Assembly (NCBI RefSeq): GCF_022023855.1
Contig: NZ_CP059449.1
Span: forward strand, 2,650,001 to 2,714,000
Reading direction: 5' to 3'
DNA length: 64,000 nt
DNA from: Azospirillum brasilense
GTDB lineage: Bacteria > Pseudomonadota > Alphaproteobacteria > Azospirillales > Azospirillaceae
The position numbers were made by a program, and so were the translations under genes. The notes under the pieces are model-generated. The model was not told the DNA's origin. It saw only the letters and a program-made list of their open reading frames with translations, and ran no database searches. Shown here piece by piece: positions 1 to 8,809 of this stretch (position 1 is its first letter; the number at the start of each line of letters is the position of its first letter).

Positions 1-1
1 G

Positions 2-157
2 CTGACCAACCCCGGCCTCGCCTTGGCGCTGACCACCGCCCATCTGCTGGCCCAACCGGCCGGGCGCACCGTGGCGCTGAGCGTCGCCCTGGTGGTATCG
101 CTGTCCTGGGCCGGCGTCCTTCTGGTCTGGCGGCTGCGCCGTCCACAGACGGCCTGA
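2..157 (+). CDS. C-terminal fragment of a membrane protein (5' end outside window)
   Basis: An open frame enters from the left edge and stops at a TGA at 155-157, leaving 51 C-terminal residues. They contain an NPGLALAL segment, a hydrophobic stretch of about 20 residues (VALSVALVVSLSWAGVLLVW) and a short basic tail, so this is the last transmembrane helix of an integral membrane protein. The NPGLAL run resembles the C-terminal part of bile acid:sodium symporter-like carriers, but that is only a weak memory-based resemblance and the family is not assigned. It runs into the relict copZ tail that follows. Confidence 0.55.
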   Translation: MTNPGLALALTTAHLLAQPAGRTVALSVALVVSLSWAGVLLVWRLRRPQTA

Positions 158-388
158 TCGCGGAAATCGAGTCCGGTTCCCTCCACGGCCTTCCTCACCG
201 CTGCCAAGGCGGGTCCACCTCGGTGACCGCGCCGCCCCTTGTGATGGCGCGCACCATTTCCCCCCAGCACCTTTGATCCGCGGAACTTGGCCGCCGATGA
301 CGCTCAAGCCATCGGCGGATAGCATTTCACGACGATCCGCGCCGGGCCGTCCTGGAGGCAGAGTTCGAGTCGACAAAGGACCAGTCCG
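158..388. other. Gene-free segment with copZ relict, upstream of the protease-like gene
   Basis: There is no convincing coding frame between the membrane-protein stop and the ATG at 389. A short 60-codon frame starting at 273 overlaps the next gene out of frame, lacks recognisable features and is not believed. The left half contains the copZ relict; the right half should hold the promoter of the 389 gene, but I see no clear -35/-10 pair. Confidence 0.4.
160..262 (-). pseudogene. Relict of a copZ-like heavy-metal chaperone gene
   Basis: Bases 161-200 align without gaps to 1134-1173, the 3' end of the intact copZ, with 34 of 40 identical. Read on the minus strand this gives VRKAVEGTGLDF against VRRAVEGAGFDF of CopZ. 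Further upstream a second frame gives GAVTEVD against GAAVTVD, after an apparent internal deletion. No CxxC metal site and no intact frame remain, so it is called a decayed copy. What is seen is the nucleotide and residue match; decay from a duplicate is inferred. Confidence 0.55.
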
Positions 389-1081
389 ATGCCCAACATC
401 GCCTTCAATTTCGCGCAACCCGGCGAAAGCAATGCTTGCGGCGCCTATGCACTGACGGCCGCGCTGATCGCCCTTCCGTCCGTGGCAAGCGTCAATTATC
501 CCATTACGCTGTGCCACAGCACGCCTAGAACGCGAATGCTGACGCCCCCGGTCACCATCAATGGAAACGAGGTCGGTCATGCTCTTGCGGGCAAGATCTA
601 CAAGATCACAGGCGATCTCGACATCGCCGGCTCTTTGGGGTCGATGAGCGTCACCTATGAGGACGGCCCCAATCTGCAGAATTCGCCGTCCGCTCTTGCC
701 TACGTCGCCAAGCAGTTCGGGCTGACCGTCACCGTCAACATCATCAAGGATACCAACACAAGGGCATCCACCTGCCAGACGATGGCCAGTCTTCTTCTCC
801 AGGATTTCGATGACGAGGTGCGCCGCTGCATGCTGAGCGCCACGGTCAACGGCGAAGGGGGCAACGGCGTACTTAACGGTGTGGACTACGCCGCCCCGAG
901 TTCCGATGAAGTGCACCTGCTCTGCGTGATTCAGGGCAAAAGCATGCATTGGCTGACGCGTGGAACGAACGGCTTCTACGATCCCGGCGACGCGACCATC
1001 AACGCCTGGACCATCGCCGCCGATGGAGCGATGACCGGCGGGGGCTACACCTTCACCGGGATCTGGATCGTCCTGAAATAG
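389..1081 (+). CDS. Orphan papain/C39-like cysteine protease candidate
   Basis: This 230-residue protein has no signal peptide or membrane helix. Q10 precedes C17 in the context ESNACGAYAL, and H187 (MHWLTR) is followed by an NGFYDPGD segment with N194 and D198. The Gln...Cys-Gly...His...Asp order and spacing match papain-fold peptidases of the C39 or C39-like type, with Q10 as oxyanion residue, C17 as nucleophile and H187/D198 completing the site. The family is inferred from these residues; the sequence between them is not recognised. No ABC transporter, double-Gly substrate or partner gene lies alongside. GC by hand count is 58% in 541-600 and 55% in 721-780, against 75% in a trpG row (3541-3600), suggesting foreign origin. 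It lies between the intact copZ and the copZ relict. It could instead be a non-proteolytic papain-fold protein. Confidence 0.6.
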   Translation: MPNIAFNFAQPGESNACGAYALTAALIALPSVASVNYPITLCHSTPRTRMLTPPVTINGNEVGHALAGKIYKITGDLDIAGSLGSMSVTYEDGPNLQNSPSALAYVAKQFGLTVTVNIIKDTNTRASTCQTMASLLLQDFDDEVRRCMLSATVNGEGGNGVLNGVDYAAPSSDEVHLLCVIQGKSMHWLTRGTNGFYDPGDATINAWTIAADGAMTGGGYTFTGIWIVLK

Positions 1082-1120
1082 GTTCTTTGACCGGCCCGGC
1101 TGAATGCGCCTGACGCCTCC

Positions 1121-1324
1121 TCAGGCTTGGCCGCCGAAATCGAAGCCGGCGCCCTCCACGGCCCTCCTCACCGTCTCCGGGGCGACTCCGCCCTCCACGG
1201 CCACGGTGCCGGCGTCTAGGTCCACCGTCACGGCGGCGCCCGGCGCCAGCTTGCCGATGGCGTTGGTGACGGAGCGGGCGCAGCCGCCGCAGGTCATGCC
1301 GCCGACCCTGTAGGTGTCAGCCAT
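1121..1324 (-). CDS. copZ: CopZ-like heavy-metal-associated (HMA) chaperone
   Basis: This is a 67-residue single-domain HMA protein. The metal site GGMTCGGC places C12 and C15 in the usual first loop, and the length matches the family (65-70). Such proteins carry Cu(I) in the cytoplasm to a P-type ATPase or a CueR-type regulator. The start has a GAGGAG ribosome site a few bases upstream. It lies just downstream of the deacetylase gene on the same strand. No copper ATPase is visible in the window, so the partner must be elsewhere. MerP-like mercury binding is possible but less likely for a cytoplasmic protein without a signal peptide. Confidence 0.85.
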   Translation of the reverse strand: MADTYRVGGMTCGGCARSVTNAIGKLAPGAAVTVDLDAGTVAVEGGVAPETVRRAVEGAGFDFGGQA

Positions 1325-1351
1325 GGAACTCTCCTCAAACGGGACCGGCGG

Positions 1352-2557
1352 TCACCCGCCGGTGTGATGGGCGCGCACGACGGCGCTGACCGGAACCAGG
1401 ACGAAGCCGCGTTTCTGCACCTCCGGCATCCAGGAGGCCAGTGCGTCGATTGTCGCATCGTGCGGGTGGCCGATGGCGATGGCGTAGCCCTGCCGGCGCG
1501 CCACCTGCTCCGTCTTGGCGAGCTGGCCGCGCACCGCCGGCACGGTCATCTCGTTGTCCAGGAAGATGTCGCGCCCGGCGAATGGCATCTGAAGCTCCCG
1601 CGCAAGGGTCAGACCGGCGCTCTTCGCGGTGGTCCGGCTGTCCAGCCACAACAGGCCGCGCCGCGAGATCTCCCCCAGCACGGGCGCCATGGCCGCGGCA
1701 TCGGCGGTGAAACGGCTGCCCATGTGGTTGTTCACCCCGACATAGCCATCGAAGCTGTCCAGCGCCGCCTTGGTCCGGCGCAGGATCTCCCCCTTGTCGA
1801 GCGACACGCGCAGCGCCTGCGGCCCCGGATCGGCAGCGCCGCTGGGTTCCATGGGAAGATGCAGCATCAGCTCGTGCCCGGCGGCGCGGGCGGCGCGGGC
1901 CTGGGCCGGCAGCTCGTGGGCGTAGGGCAGCCAGGCCAGCGTCAGCGGCGCCGGCAGCGACACCGTACGGTTCGAGCGCTTGCGGTCCACGCCCATGTCG
2001 TCGATGACGATGGCGATGGCCGGCTTGCCCGGCGGGGCGCGGAAGGGCAGCGCGTTCTTCTTCCACAGCGGCGAGCCGGGGGCCACCTTGGGCGGTTCCA
2101 GAGGAGCGACGGGAGGCGGCAGCATCGCCACCACCGGCTTCGGGGTCATGGCCGGCGGCGGCGGCGGCGCGGGAACCGGAACGGGGGCCGGGGCCTCGGT
2201 CACCTGGGGAGGAGGCACGGGAACGGGCGCCGGAGCCGGTTCGGCCTCGCGAACCGGCGGAGGCGGAGGCGGGGGCGGCGCATCTGCGACCTTGGGCTGC
2301 GGTGTCTTGATCGGCGCGGCCGGGGCGATGACCGGCGCTTCCCGCTCCACGACGGTCTCCGTCTCAGGCGCGTCGCGCCCGATGATGAATCGCGCGCCGA
2401 GCGCCACCGCGAAGACGGCGATCACCCCGGCCAGCGCCAGCAGGATCGGGGAGACGGCGCGCGCCGACGCCGCCCGTCCGGATGCGGCGGCCGGCATTTT
2501 CGGTGATGGCTTTCGTGCCGCCGCCTTTTGGGGCTTCCGCGGCGATTTGCTGGCCAT
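1352..2557 (-). CDS. Divergent polysaccharide deacetylase family protein (YibQ-like)
   Basis: From the ATG at 2557 the product is 401 residues. A lysine-rich cytoplasmic N-terminus is followed by one transmembrane helix (about 37-60), a long Pro/Ala/Val-rich spacer (about 75-165, including runs of prolines) and a C-terminal NodB-like fold of the divergent YibQ/DUF610 type starting at AIVIDDMG, with GHELMLHLPMEP, NNHMGS and IGHPHDAT motifs. It is probably an inner-membrane-anchored periplasmic protein acting in the cell envelope; the substrate is unknown. A GTG at 2605 would add 16 residues, but the ATG directly before the basic stretch looks more natural. Neither start has a strong ribosome site. 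copZ follows on the same strand. Confidence 0.8.
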   Translation of the reverse strand: MASKSPRKPQKAAARKPSPKMPAAASGRAASARAVSPILLALAGVIAVFAVALGARFIIGRDAPETETVVEREAPVIAPAAPIKTPQPKVADAPPPPPPPPVREAEPAPAPVPVPPPQVTEAPAPVPVPAPPPPPAMTPKPVVAMLPPPVAPLEPPKVAPGSPLWKKNALPFRAPPGKPAIAIVIDDMGVDRKRSNRTVSLPAPLTLAWLPYAHELPAQARAARAAGHELMLHLPMEPSGAADPGPQALRVSLDKGEILRRTKAALDSFDGYVGVNNHMGSRFTADAAAMAPVLGEISRRGLLWLDSRTTAKSAGLTLARELQMPFAGRDIFLDNEMTVPAVRGQLAKTEQVARRQGYAIAIGHPHDATIDALASWMPEVQKRGFVLVPVSAVVRAHHTGG

Positions 2558-2676
2558 GGGAAGGTATCTCGAACCCTGGTTTCCGGTTTGCGCGCAAGGT
2601 GGCACCCCCGCACCGTCCCTGCAACAGCGGAGCGGGGTGGAGGTGCCCGCCGGCTGGGACTATGCTGTGACCCGCC

Positions 2677-3129
2677 ATGTTCCGCACCCCCACCCTCCTG
2701 GCGGCCTTCGCCACCGCCGCCGCGCTCCCGGCCCTTGCCGAGGAGGTCCGCTGCCCGCCCAGCCTGACCGTGCAGGCCCAGCCGGAGGCCCCCGGCGGCT
2801 GGTCGCCCTACCCGGCGAAGGACCAGCACGCCTTCACCGGCGTCGCGCTGGTGGAGGGCGACCGCTCGGCGCAGATGGCCACCCCCACCCCGGCGGCGCT
2901 GGAGCCGGACCGCAGCCTCCGGCGGAGCCGCTCGGAGGTCCGGCAATGGGATTTCCCCGCCGCCCGGCGCAGCAACGTCTTCCTGATCTGCCGCTACGGC
3001 GGGACGCAGGCCACGCTGGCCATCGACCTGCCGCGCACCGTGAGACGCTGCCAGATCACCGAGGAGACCGACGCGCGCGGCACGGTCCTCGACAAGCCCG
3101 CGACGCCGCCGCAGTTCCTCTGCCGCTGA
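2677..3129 (+). CDS. Small secreted protein, possibly STY0301-like
   Basis: The product has 150 residues and starts with a typical Sec signal peptide (about residues 1-21, ending ALA before EEVRCPP). The mature part has four cysteines, in RCPPS, FLICRYG, VRRCQI and the C-terminal FLCR, consistent with two periplasmic disulfides. The CPP start followed by a PGGW segment and the cysteine pattern resemble the STY0301 family of uncharacterised exported proteins; this is a resemblance only. It is divergent from the deacetylase gene. Its role is unknown. Confidence 0.6.
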   Translation: MFRTPTLLAAFATAAALPALAEEVRCPPSLTVQAQPEAPGGWSPYPAKDQHAFTGVALVEGDRSAQMATPTPAALEPDRSLRRSRSEVRQWDFPAARRSNVFLICRYGGTQATLAIDLPRTVRRCQITEETDARGTVLDKPATPPQFLCR

Positions 3130-3283
3130 TTCTCTGCCGTTCGCGGGTTCGGACGGGCTGGAAATCCATTGCTTCAGCCGCTAGGGTACCCGCCTTGGAA
3201 CAAGGCCGGAACGCTATTCCGGGACGATCAGGCCGTGAACGACGGACCGGAAACGACAGGCCGGAAGGATGCCGGGGCGCCCC

Positions 3284-3870
3284 ATGCTGCTGCTCATCGA
3301 TAATTACGACAGCTTCACCTACAACCTCGTCCATTACCTGGGCGAACTGGGCGCCGAACTGGACGTCCGCCGCAACGACAGCCTGACGGTGGAGGAGGCC
3401 ATGGCGCTCCGCCCCGAGGGCATCGTGCTGTCGCCCGGCCCCTGCGACCCGGACAAGGCGGGCATCTGCCTGCCGCTGATCGACGCAGCCGCCAAGGCCG
3501 GCGTTCCGCTGATGGGCGTGTGCCTGGGCCATCAGGCCATCGGGCAGGCTTTCGGCGGCACGGTGCTGCGCGCGCCGGTGCCGATGCACGGCAAGGTCGA
3601 CCGCATGTTCCACCAGGGGCGGGGCGTCCTGAAGGACCTGCCCTCGCCCTTCCGGGCCACCCGCTACCATTCGCTGATCGTCGAGCGCGCCACCCTGCCC
3701 GCCTGCCTGGAGGTGACCGGCGAGACGGAGGACGGGCTGATCATGGCGCTGTCCCACCGCGAGCTGCCGATCCACGGCGTGCAGTTCCACCCGGAAAGCA
3801 TCGAGAGCGAGCACGGGCACAAGATCCTGGAAAACTTCCTGAACACGACCCGCCGGCTGGAGACCGCCGC

Positions 3871-3874
<4 letters not shown>
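3284..3874 (+). CDS. trpG: Anthranilate synthase component II (glutamine amidotransferase)
   Basis: The product has 196 residues and is a class I glutamine amidotransferase that feeds ammonia to TrpE for anthranilate synthesis. The [11 protein letters not shown] start, the nucleophile C80 in GVCLGHQ and the H169/E171 pair in FHPES are all present. An ATG at 3269 would add five residues, but a GGAAGG directly abuts it, which is too close for a ribosome site; the ATG at 3284 fits homologues better. TrpG may also serve 4-amino-4-deoxychorismate synthesis. It overlaps trpD by four bases (ATGA). No trpE is in the window; the separate trpGDC cluster is a known feature of Azospirillum brasilense. 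Confidence 0.95.
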
Positions 3875-4925
<1,051 letters not shown>

Positions 4926-4929
<4 letters not shown>

Positions 4930-5714
4930 GCGACGTCCTGACCCGCATCTGCGACGACAAGCGCGCGCTGGTCCAAGCCCGCAAATCCGCCCGTCCACTG
5001 TCCGCGGTGGAGGACGCCGCCCGCACCGCCGATCCGGCGCGTGGCTTCATCCGCGCCCTGCGCCGCACGTTGGACGGGGGCCGCTACGGCCTGATCGCCG
5101 AGATCAAGAAGGCCAGCCCGTCGAAGGGCCTGATCCGCCCGGACTTCGACCCGCCGTCGCTGGCCCGCGCCTACCGCGAGGGCGGCGCCACCTGCCTGTC
5201 GGTGCTGACGGACGAACCCTATTTCCAGGGCTGCGACGACTATCTGCTGGCCGCCCGCGCCGCGGTGGACCTGCCGGTGCTGCGCAAGGACTTCATGGTC
5301 GATCCCTACCAGATCACCGAATCCCGCGCGCTCGGCGCCGACTGCATCCTGATCATCATGGCCGCGCTGAGCGACGCGCAGGCCGCGGAGATCGAGGACG
5401 CCGCCATCGCCTGGGGCCTGGACGTGCTGGTCGAGGTGCACAACCGCGAGGAGTTGGACCGCGCCCTGGCGCTGAAGACCCCGCTTCTCGGCGTGAACAA
5501 CCGGAACCTGAAGACTCTGGCTGTGGACATCGCCACGACCGAGGAACTGGCGGCCCACGTGCCCGCCGACCGGATGCTGGTGGCCGAAAGCGGTCTCTAC
5601 AGCCCGGCGGACCTGTCGCGCATGGCGGCTGTGGGCGCGCGTTGTTTCCTGGTCGGTGAATCGCTGATGCGGCAGGAGGATGTGACCACGGCCACCCGCG
5701 CCTTGCTCGCCTGA
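4926..5714 (+). CDS. trpC: Indole-3-glycerol phosphate synthase
   Basis: The product has 262 residues, a single TIM barrel that closes the indole ring from CdRP. The catalytic Lys/Glu segment [21 protein letters not shown] and GVNNRNL motifs are all present. It is the monofunctional form without a fused TrpF. Its ATG overlaps the trpD stop, and it ends 35 bases before the start of the acetyltransferase, so the moa/moe genes are probably co-transcribed. Tryptophan supply also feeds auxin (IAA) synthesis in Azospirillum, which is background knowledge and not visible here. Confidence 0.97.
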
Positions 5715-5735
5715 CACAAAACAATAAAGCAATGG

Positions 5736-5742
5736 GGAGGAG
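5736..5742 (+). promoter_or_regulatory. Ribosome binding site deciding a GTG start
   Basis: A GGAGGAG sequence ends seven bases before the GTG at 5750. It lies inside the longer frame that begins with the ATG at 5732, so it argues for GTG 5750 as the real start of the acetyltransferase. Confidence 0.75.
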
Positions 5743-5749
5743 CGACGCC

Positions 5750-6211
5750 GTGCCGAACGTGACTATTGCCCGTGAAAGCCCGCTCCAGGACGAGGTGGTC
5801 CAGCTCATCGAGGAGTTGGACCGCTATCTGGGCGACCTCTACCCGGCCGAGAGCAACCATCTGCTCGACCTGCAATCGCTGGCCAAGCCGGACATCCGTT
5901 TCCTGGTCGCCCGGAGGTCGGGAACCGTGGTTGGTTGCGGTGCCGTGCGCATCGACACCGAAGGCGGCTATGGCGAGGTCAAGCGGATGTTCGTCCAGCC
6001 AACCGCGCGCGGCGGCCAGATCGGGCGCCGCCTTCTGGAGCGCATCGAGGACGAGGCGCGCGCCGCCGGCCTGTCGGCGTTGTTGCTGGAAACCGGCGTC
6101 TATCAGGACGAGGCCATCGCCCTCTACCGCAAGCAGGGCTTCACCGACCGCGGCCCGTTCGGCTCCTACGGTCCGGACCCGCTGAGCCTGTTCATGGAGA
6201 AAGCCCTATGA
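5750..6211 (+). CDS. GNAT family N-acetyltransferase
   Basis: The product has 153 residues from GTG 5750. The GNAT core is complete: VVGCGAVRI, then [28 protein letters not shown] (the acetyl-CoA pyrophosphate loop, of the R/Q-x-x-G-x-G/A type) and [13 protein letters not shown] near the C-terminus. The acceptor is unknown. It sits between trpC and moaC and overlaps moaC by four bases (ATGA), so it is expressed with both pathways; a function in either is not implied. An upstream ATG at 5732 is rejected because the ribosome site lies downstream of it. Confidence 0.85.
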   Translation: MPNVTIARESPLQDEVVQLIEELDRYLGDLYPAESNHLLDLQSLAKPDIRFLVARRSGTVVGCGAVRIDTEGGYGEVKRMFVQPTARGGQIGRRLLERIEDEARAAGLSALLLETGVYQDEAIALYRKQGFTDRGPFGSYGPDPLSLFMEKAL

Positions 6212-6702
6212 CCGACCAGCCCGCAAGCGGCTTCACCCATTTCGACGCCGAAGGCCGCGCGGTCATGGTGGACGTGTCCGACAAGGCGGATACGGAACGC
6301 ACGGCGACCGCCCGCGGCTCCGTCCTGATGCAGCCGGAAACGCTGGCGCTCATCCTCCAGGGCGGCGTCAAGAAGGGCGACGTCCTGTCGGTGGCCCGGC
6401 TGGCCGGCATCATGGGGGCCAAGCGCACGCCGGACCTGATCCCGCTGTGCCACCCGCTGATGCTGACCTCGGTGAAGGTGGACCTGACCTGCGCCCCCGA
6501 GCGCAACGCCGTGGACATCACCGCCACCTGCAAGCTCAAGGGCCAGACCGGCGTGGAGATGGAGGCGCTGACCGCCGTGTCGGTCGCCGCACTCACCGTC
6601 TACGACATGTGCAAGGCGGTGGACCGCGGCATGACCATCACCGAGGTCAAGCTGCTGCACAAGGCCGGCGGCAAGAGCGGCGAATGGGGGAGCGCGGTCT
6701 GA
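6208..6702 (+). CDS. moaC: Cyclic pyranopterin monophosphate synthase
   Basis: The product has 164 residues. With MoaA it converts GTP to cyclic pyranopterin monophosphate, the first stage of molybdenum-cofactor synthesis. The LCHPLML motif, the MVDVSDK start region and the [20 protein letters not shown] segment are diagnostic. The start ATG overlaps the acetyltransferase stop and the stop overlaps the moeA ATG (TGATG). moaA is not in the window. Confidence 0.96.
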   Translation: MTDQPASGFTHFDAEGRAVMVDVSDKADTERTATARGSVLMQPETLALILQGGVKKGDVLSVARLAGIMGAKRTPDLIPLCHPLMLTSVKVDLTCAPERNAVDITATCKLKGQTGVEMEALTAVSVAALTVYDMCKAVDRGMTITEVKLLHKAGGKSGEWGSAV

Positions 6703-7919
6703 TGCTGCAGGTCGGTGAAGCCCGCGCCCGCATCCTCGCCGCCTTCACCGCCATGCCAGCGGAGACGGTGCCGCTGCCCGACGCGCTGGGGCGCGTCCTG
6801 GCGGAGCCCGCCGCCGCCCGGCTGACCCAGCCGCCCTTCGCCGCCGCCGCCATGGACGGCTGGGCCGTCCGCGCCGCCGACATCGTCCCGGCTTCGGCGG
6901 ATGCGCCGGTCACCCTGCGCCGCATCGGCGAGTCCGCCGCCGGCCACGCCTTCGCCGGAGCGGTCGGAGCCGGCGAGGCCGTGCGCATCTTCACCGGCGC
7001 GCCCCTGCCCGCCGGGGCTGACGCCGTGGTGATGCAGGAGGATTGCGAGGACGCCGGGGACCGCGTGCGCATCGGGCGCGCCGTGCCCGAGGGGCGCTTC
7101 ATCCGTCCCGCCGGGCTGGACTTCACCGCGGGAGAGGAGTTGCTTCCCAAGGGACGCCTGCTCACCGCCCGCGACGTCGCCCTGGCTGCCGCGGCCAACC
7201 TGCCCTGGCTGCGCGTCCACCGCCGTCCGCGGGTCGCCGTGCTCGCCACCGGGGACGAGATCGCCCTGCCCGGCGATCCGCTGGGACCGAGCCAGATCGT
7301 CAGTTCCAACGCACTCGGCCTGTGCGCGCTGGTCACCAGCCAGGGCGGGCTCGCCCACAATCTCGGCGTGGCCAAGGACGATCCGAAGCATCTCGCCGCG
7401 ATGGCCGCCGGAGCGGCCGGCTGCGACCTGCTGGTGACCACGGGCGGCGCCTCGCAAGGCGAGCACGACCATGTGCGCGACGTGCTGGGCGGGCTGTCGC
7501 TGGACTTCTACCGGGTCGCCATGAAACCCGGTAAACCGTTGATTTTCGGGACGGCGAACGGCGTTCCGCTGCTCGGCCTGCCGGGCAATCCGGTGTCCAC
7601 CGGGGTGGCCGCCCTGCTGTTCCTGGTGCCAGTCCTTCGCCGTCTCCAAGGGTTGCCCGCCGAGAGCGCCACGCTCGCGGCGCGGCTCGGCGCGCCGCTG
7701 AAGGCCAACGACGACCGCACGGATTTCCTGCGTGCCGCTCTGTCCACCGGGGCGGACGGCGAGCCCGTCGCCACCCCCTTCCCGCGCCAGGACAGCGCGA
7801 TGATGTCCCGGCTGGCCCGGGCCGACGCCCTGATCGTCCGCGAGCCGCAGGCAACCGCCGCCGCCGTGGGCGACCGCGTGACGGTGATCCCGCTGAGCGG
7901 CGGTGTCCTGTCGCTTTAA
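6702..7919 (+). CDS. moeA: Molybdopterin molybdenumtransferase
   Basis: The product has 405 residues. MoeA inserts molybdate into adenylylated molybdopterin at the end of cofactor synthesis. The N-terminal domains with MDGWAVRAAD and GEAVRIFTGAPLPAGAD, the MoCF-binding domain with VLATGDEI, TTGGASQGEHD and the KPGKPLIFG/GLPGNPVS pair, and the C-terminal beta domain are in the expected order. It is translationally coupled to moaC by a one-base overlap and is the last gene of the trp/mo series; lexA starts after a 156-base gap. Confidence 0.96.
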   Translation: MLQVGEARARILAAFTAMPAETVPLPDALGRVLAEPAAARLTQPPFAAAAMDGWAVRAADIVPASADAPVTLRRIGESAAGHAFAGAVGAGEAVRIFTGAPLPAGADAVVMQEDCEDAGDRVRIGRAVPEGRFIRPAGLDFTAGEELLPKGRLLTARDVALAAAANLPWLRVHRRPRVAVLATGDEIALPGDPLGPSQIVSSNALGLCALVTSQGGLAHNLGVAKDDPKHLAAMAAGAAGCDLLVTTGGASQGEHDHVRDVLGGLSLDFYRVAMKPGKPLIFGTANGVPLLGLPGNPVSTGVAALLFLVPVLRRLQGLPAESATLAARLGAPLKANDDRTDFLRAALSTGADGEPVATPFPRQDSAMMSRLARADALIVREPQATAAAVGDRVTVIPLSGGVLSL

Positions 7920-7988
7920 TCCGTTCCGCACGGGAAATCCATTTGGGAGTCCTGTCCATCAATTTACGATTGATTTCATCCGTAGGGC

Positions 7989-8017
7989 TTGACGGGGGTT
8001 AAGAACCAAACTAGAAC
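7989..8017 (+). promoter_or_regulatory. lexA promoter (-35 TTGACG, 17-bp spacer, -10 TAGAAC)
   Basis: TTGACG at 7989-7994 and TAGAAC at 8012-8017 are separated by exactly 17 bases, a sigma-70-type arrangement 59 bases upstream of the lexA ATG. The -10 element overlaps the SOS operator, so LexA binding would block polymerase directly. Confidence 0.65.
8003..8017 (+). promoter_or_regulatory. SOS box GAAC-N7-GAAC (LexA operator)
   Basis: GAAC at 8003-8006 and GAAC at 8014-8017 flank seven bases, an exact match to the alphaproteobacterial LexA site (known as GTTC-N7-GTTC on the other strand). It implies negative autoregulation and induction after DNA damage. A weaker GTTT-N7-GTTC at 8028-8042 lies just downstream and may be a second, lower-affinity site. 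Confidence 0.85.
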
Positions 8018-8075
8018 AAGATGGAACGTTTTGCTTTTGTTCCATATCTAGTGCGGAACCGGCCGGGAGGCACAA

Positions 8076-8774
8076 ATGCTCACGCGCAAGCAGCATGAAT
8101 TGCTGCTTTTCATCAACGAGCGGCTCGGACAGGGCGGTGTGTCCCCTTCCTTCGACGAAATGAAGGACGCTCTCAACCTGAAGTCCAAGTCGGGCATCCA
8201 CCGCCTCATCACCGGGCTGGAGGAGCGCGGCTTCATCCGCCGCCTGCCCCACCGCGCCCGCGCGCTGGAAGTGCTGCGCCTGCCGGAAGGGCTTGAGACC
8301 GCCCGCAACCGGCCGCCGCGCGCCAAGTTCCAGCCCAACGTCATCAAGGGCGATTTCAGCTTCGCGGGACGCGAGGCGAACCCGGCGTCCGAATCCGTGC
8401 AGCTTCCGCTCTACGGCCGGATCGCCGCGGGCACGCCCATCGAAGCGTTGCGCGACGGTTCCGCCTTCGTGGACGTTCCCGCCGCCATGCTCGGCATGGG
8501 CGACCACTACGCGCTGGAAGTCGCTGGCGACTCCATGGTGGAGGCCGGTATCCTCGACCATGACACGGTGGTCATCCAGCGCTGCGACAGCGCGGACAAC
8601 GGCTCCATCGTCGTCGCCCTGGTGGACGACGCCGAGGTCACGCTGAAGCGCTTGCGCCGCAAGGGCAACACCGTGGCGCTCGAACCGGCCAACGCCGCCT
8701 ACGAGACCCGCATCTTCGGTGCCGACCGGGTTCGGGTACAGGGCCGCCTCGTCGGGCTGGTGCGGAAGTACTGA
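8076..8774 (+). CDS. lexA: SOS-response repressor and self-cleaving protease LexA
   Basis: The product has 232 residues. The N-terminal winged helix-turn-helix (about 1-65, with [23 protein letters not shown]) binds the SOS box, and the C-terminal S24 domain carries the A118-G119 cleavage bond (RIAAGTP), nucleophile S153 (GDSM) and general base K191 (TLKRL). A GGGAGG ribosome site lies five bases upstream of the ATG. RecA filaments would trigger self-cleavage at A118-G119. It is monocistronic and convergent with comEC. Confidence 0.97.
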   Translation: MLTRKQHELLLFINERLGQGGVSPSFDEMKDALNLKSKSGIHRLITGLEERGFIRRLPHRARALEVLRLPEGLETARNRPPRAKFQPNVIKGDFSFAGREANPASESVQLPLYGRIAAGTPIEALRDGSAFVDVPAAMLGMGDHYALEVAGDSMVEAGILDHDTVVIQRCDSADNGSIVVALVDDAEVTLKRLRRKGNTVALEPANAAYETRIFGADRVRVQGRLVGLVRKY

Positions 8775-8788
8775 CGGCAGGATGCTCC

Positions 8789-8809
8789 GGGGCGGCGGTT
8801 CAGCGCCCC
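8789..8809 (+). terminator. Putative lexA terminator hairpin
   Basis: GGGGCG (8789-8794) pairs with CGCCCC (8804-8809) across a nine-base loop, followed on the plus strand by CCGGTCTTTCC. The run of T is short, so intrinsic termination is only likely. It overlaps the 3' end of comEC on the other strand. Confidence 0.4.

Noticed and set aside
273..455. 60-codon frame overlapping the cysteine-protease gene start
   Set aside because: Out of frame with the larger gene, arginine/proline-rich and featureless.
7958..7974. ATCAAT-N5-ATTGAT inverted repeat between moeA and lexA
   Set aside because: A six-base AT-rich stem is too weak for a terminator, and it is not placed on the lexA promoter elements; left unassigned.
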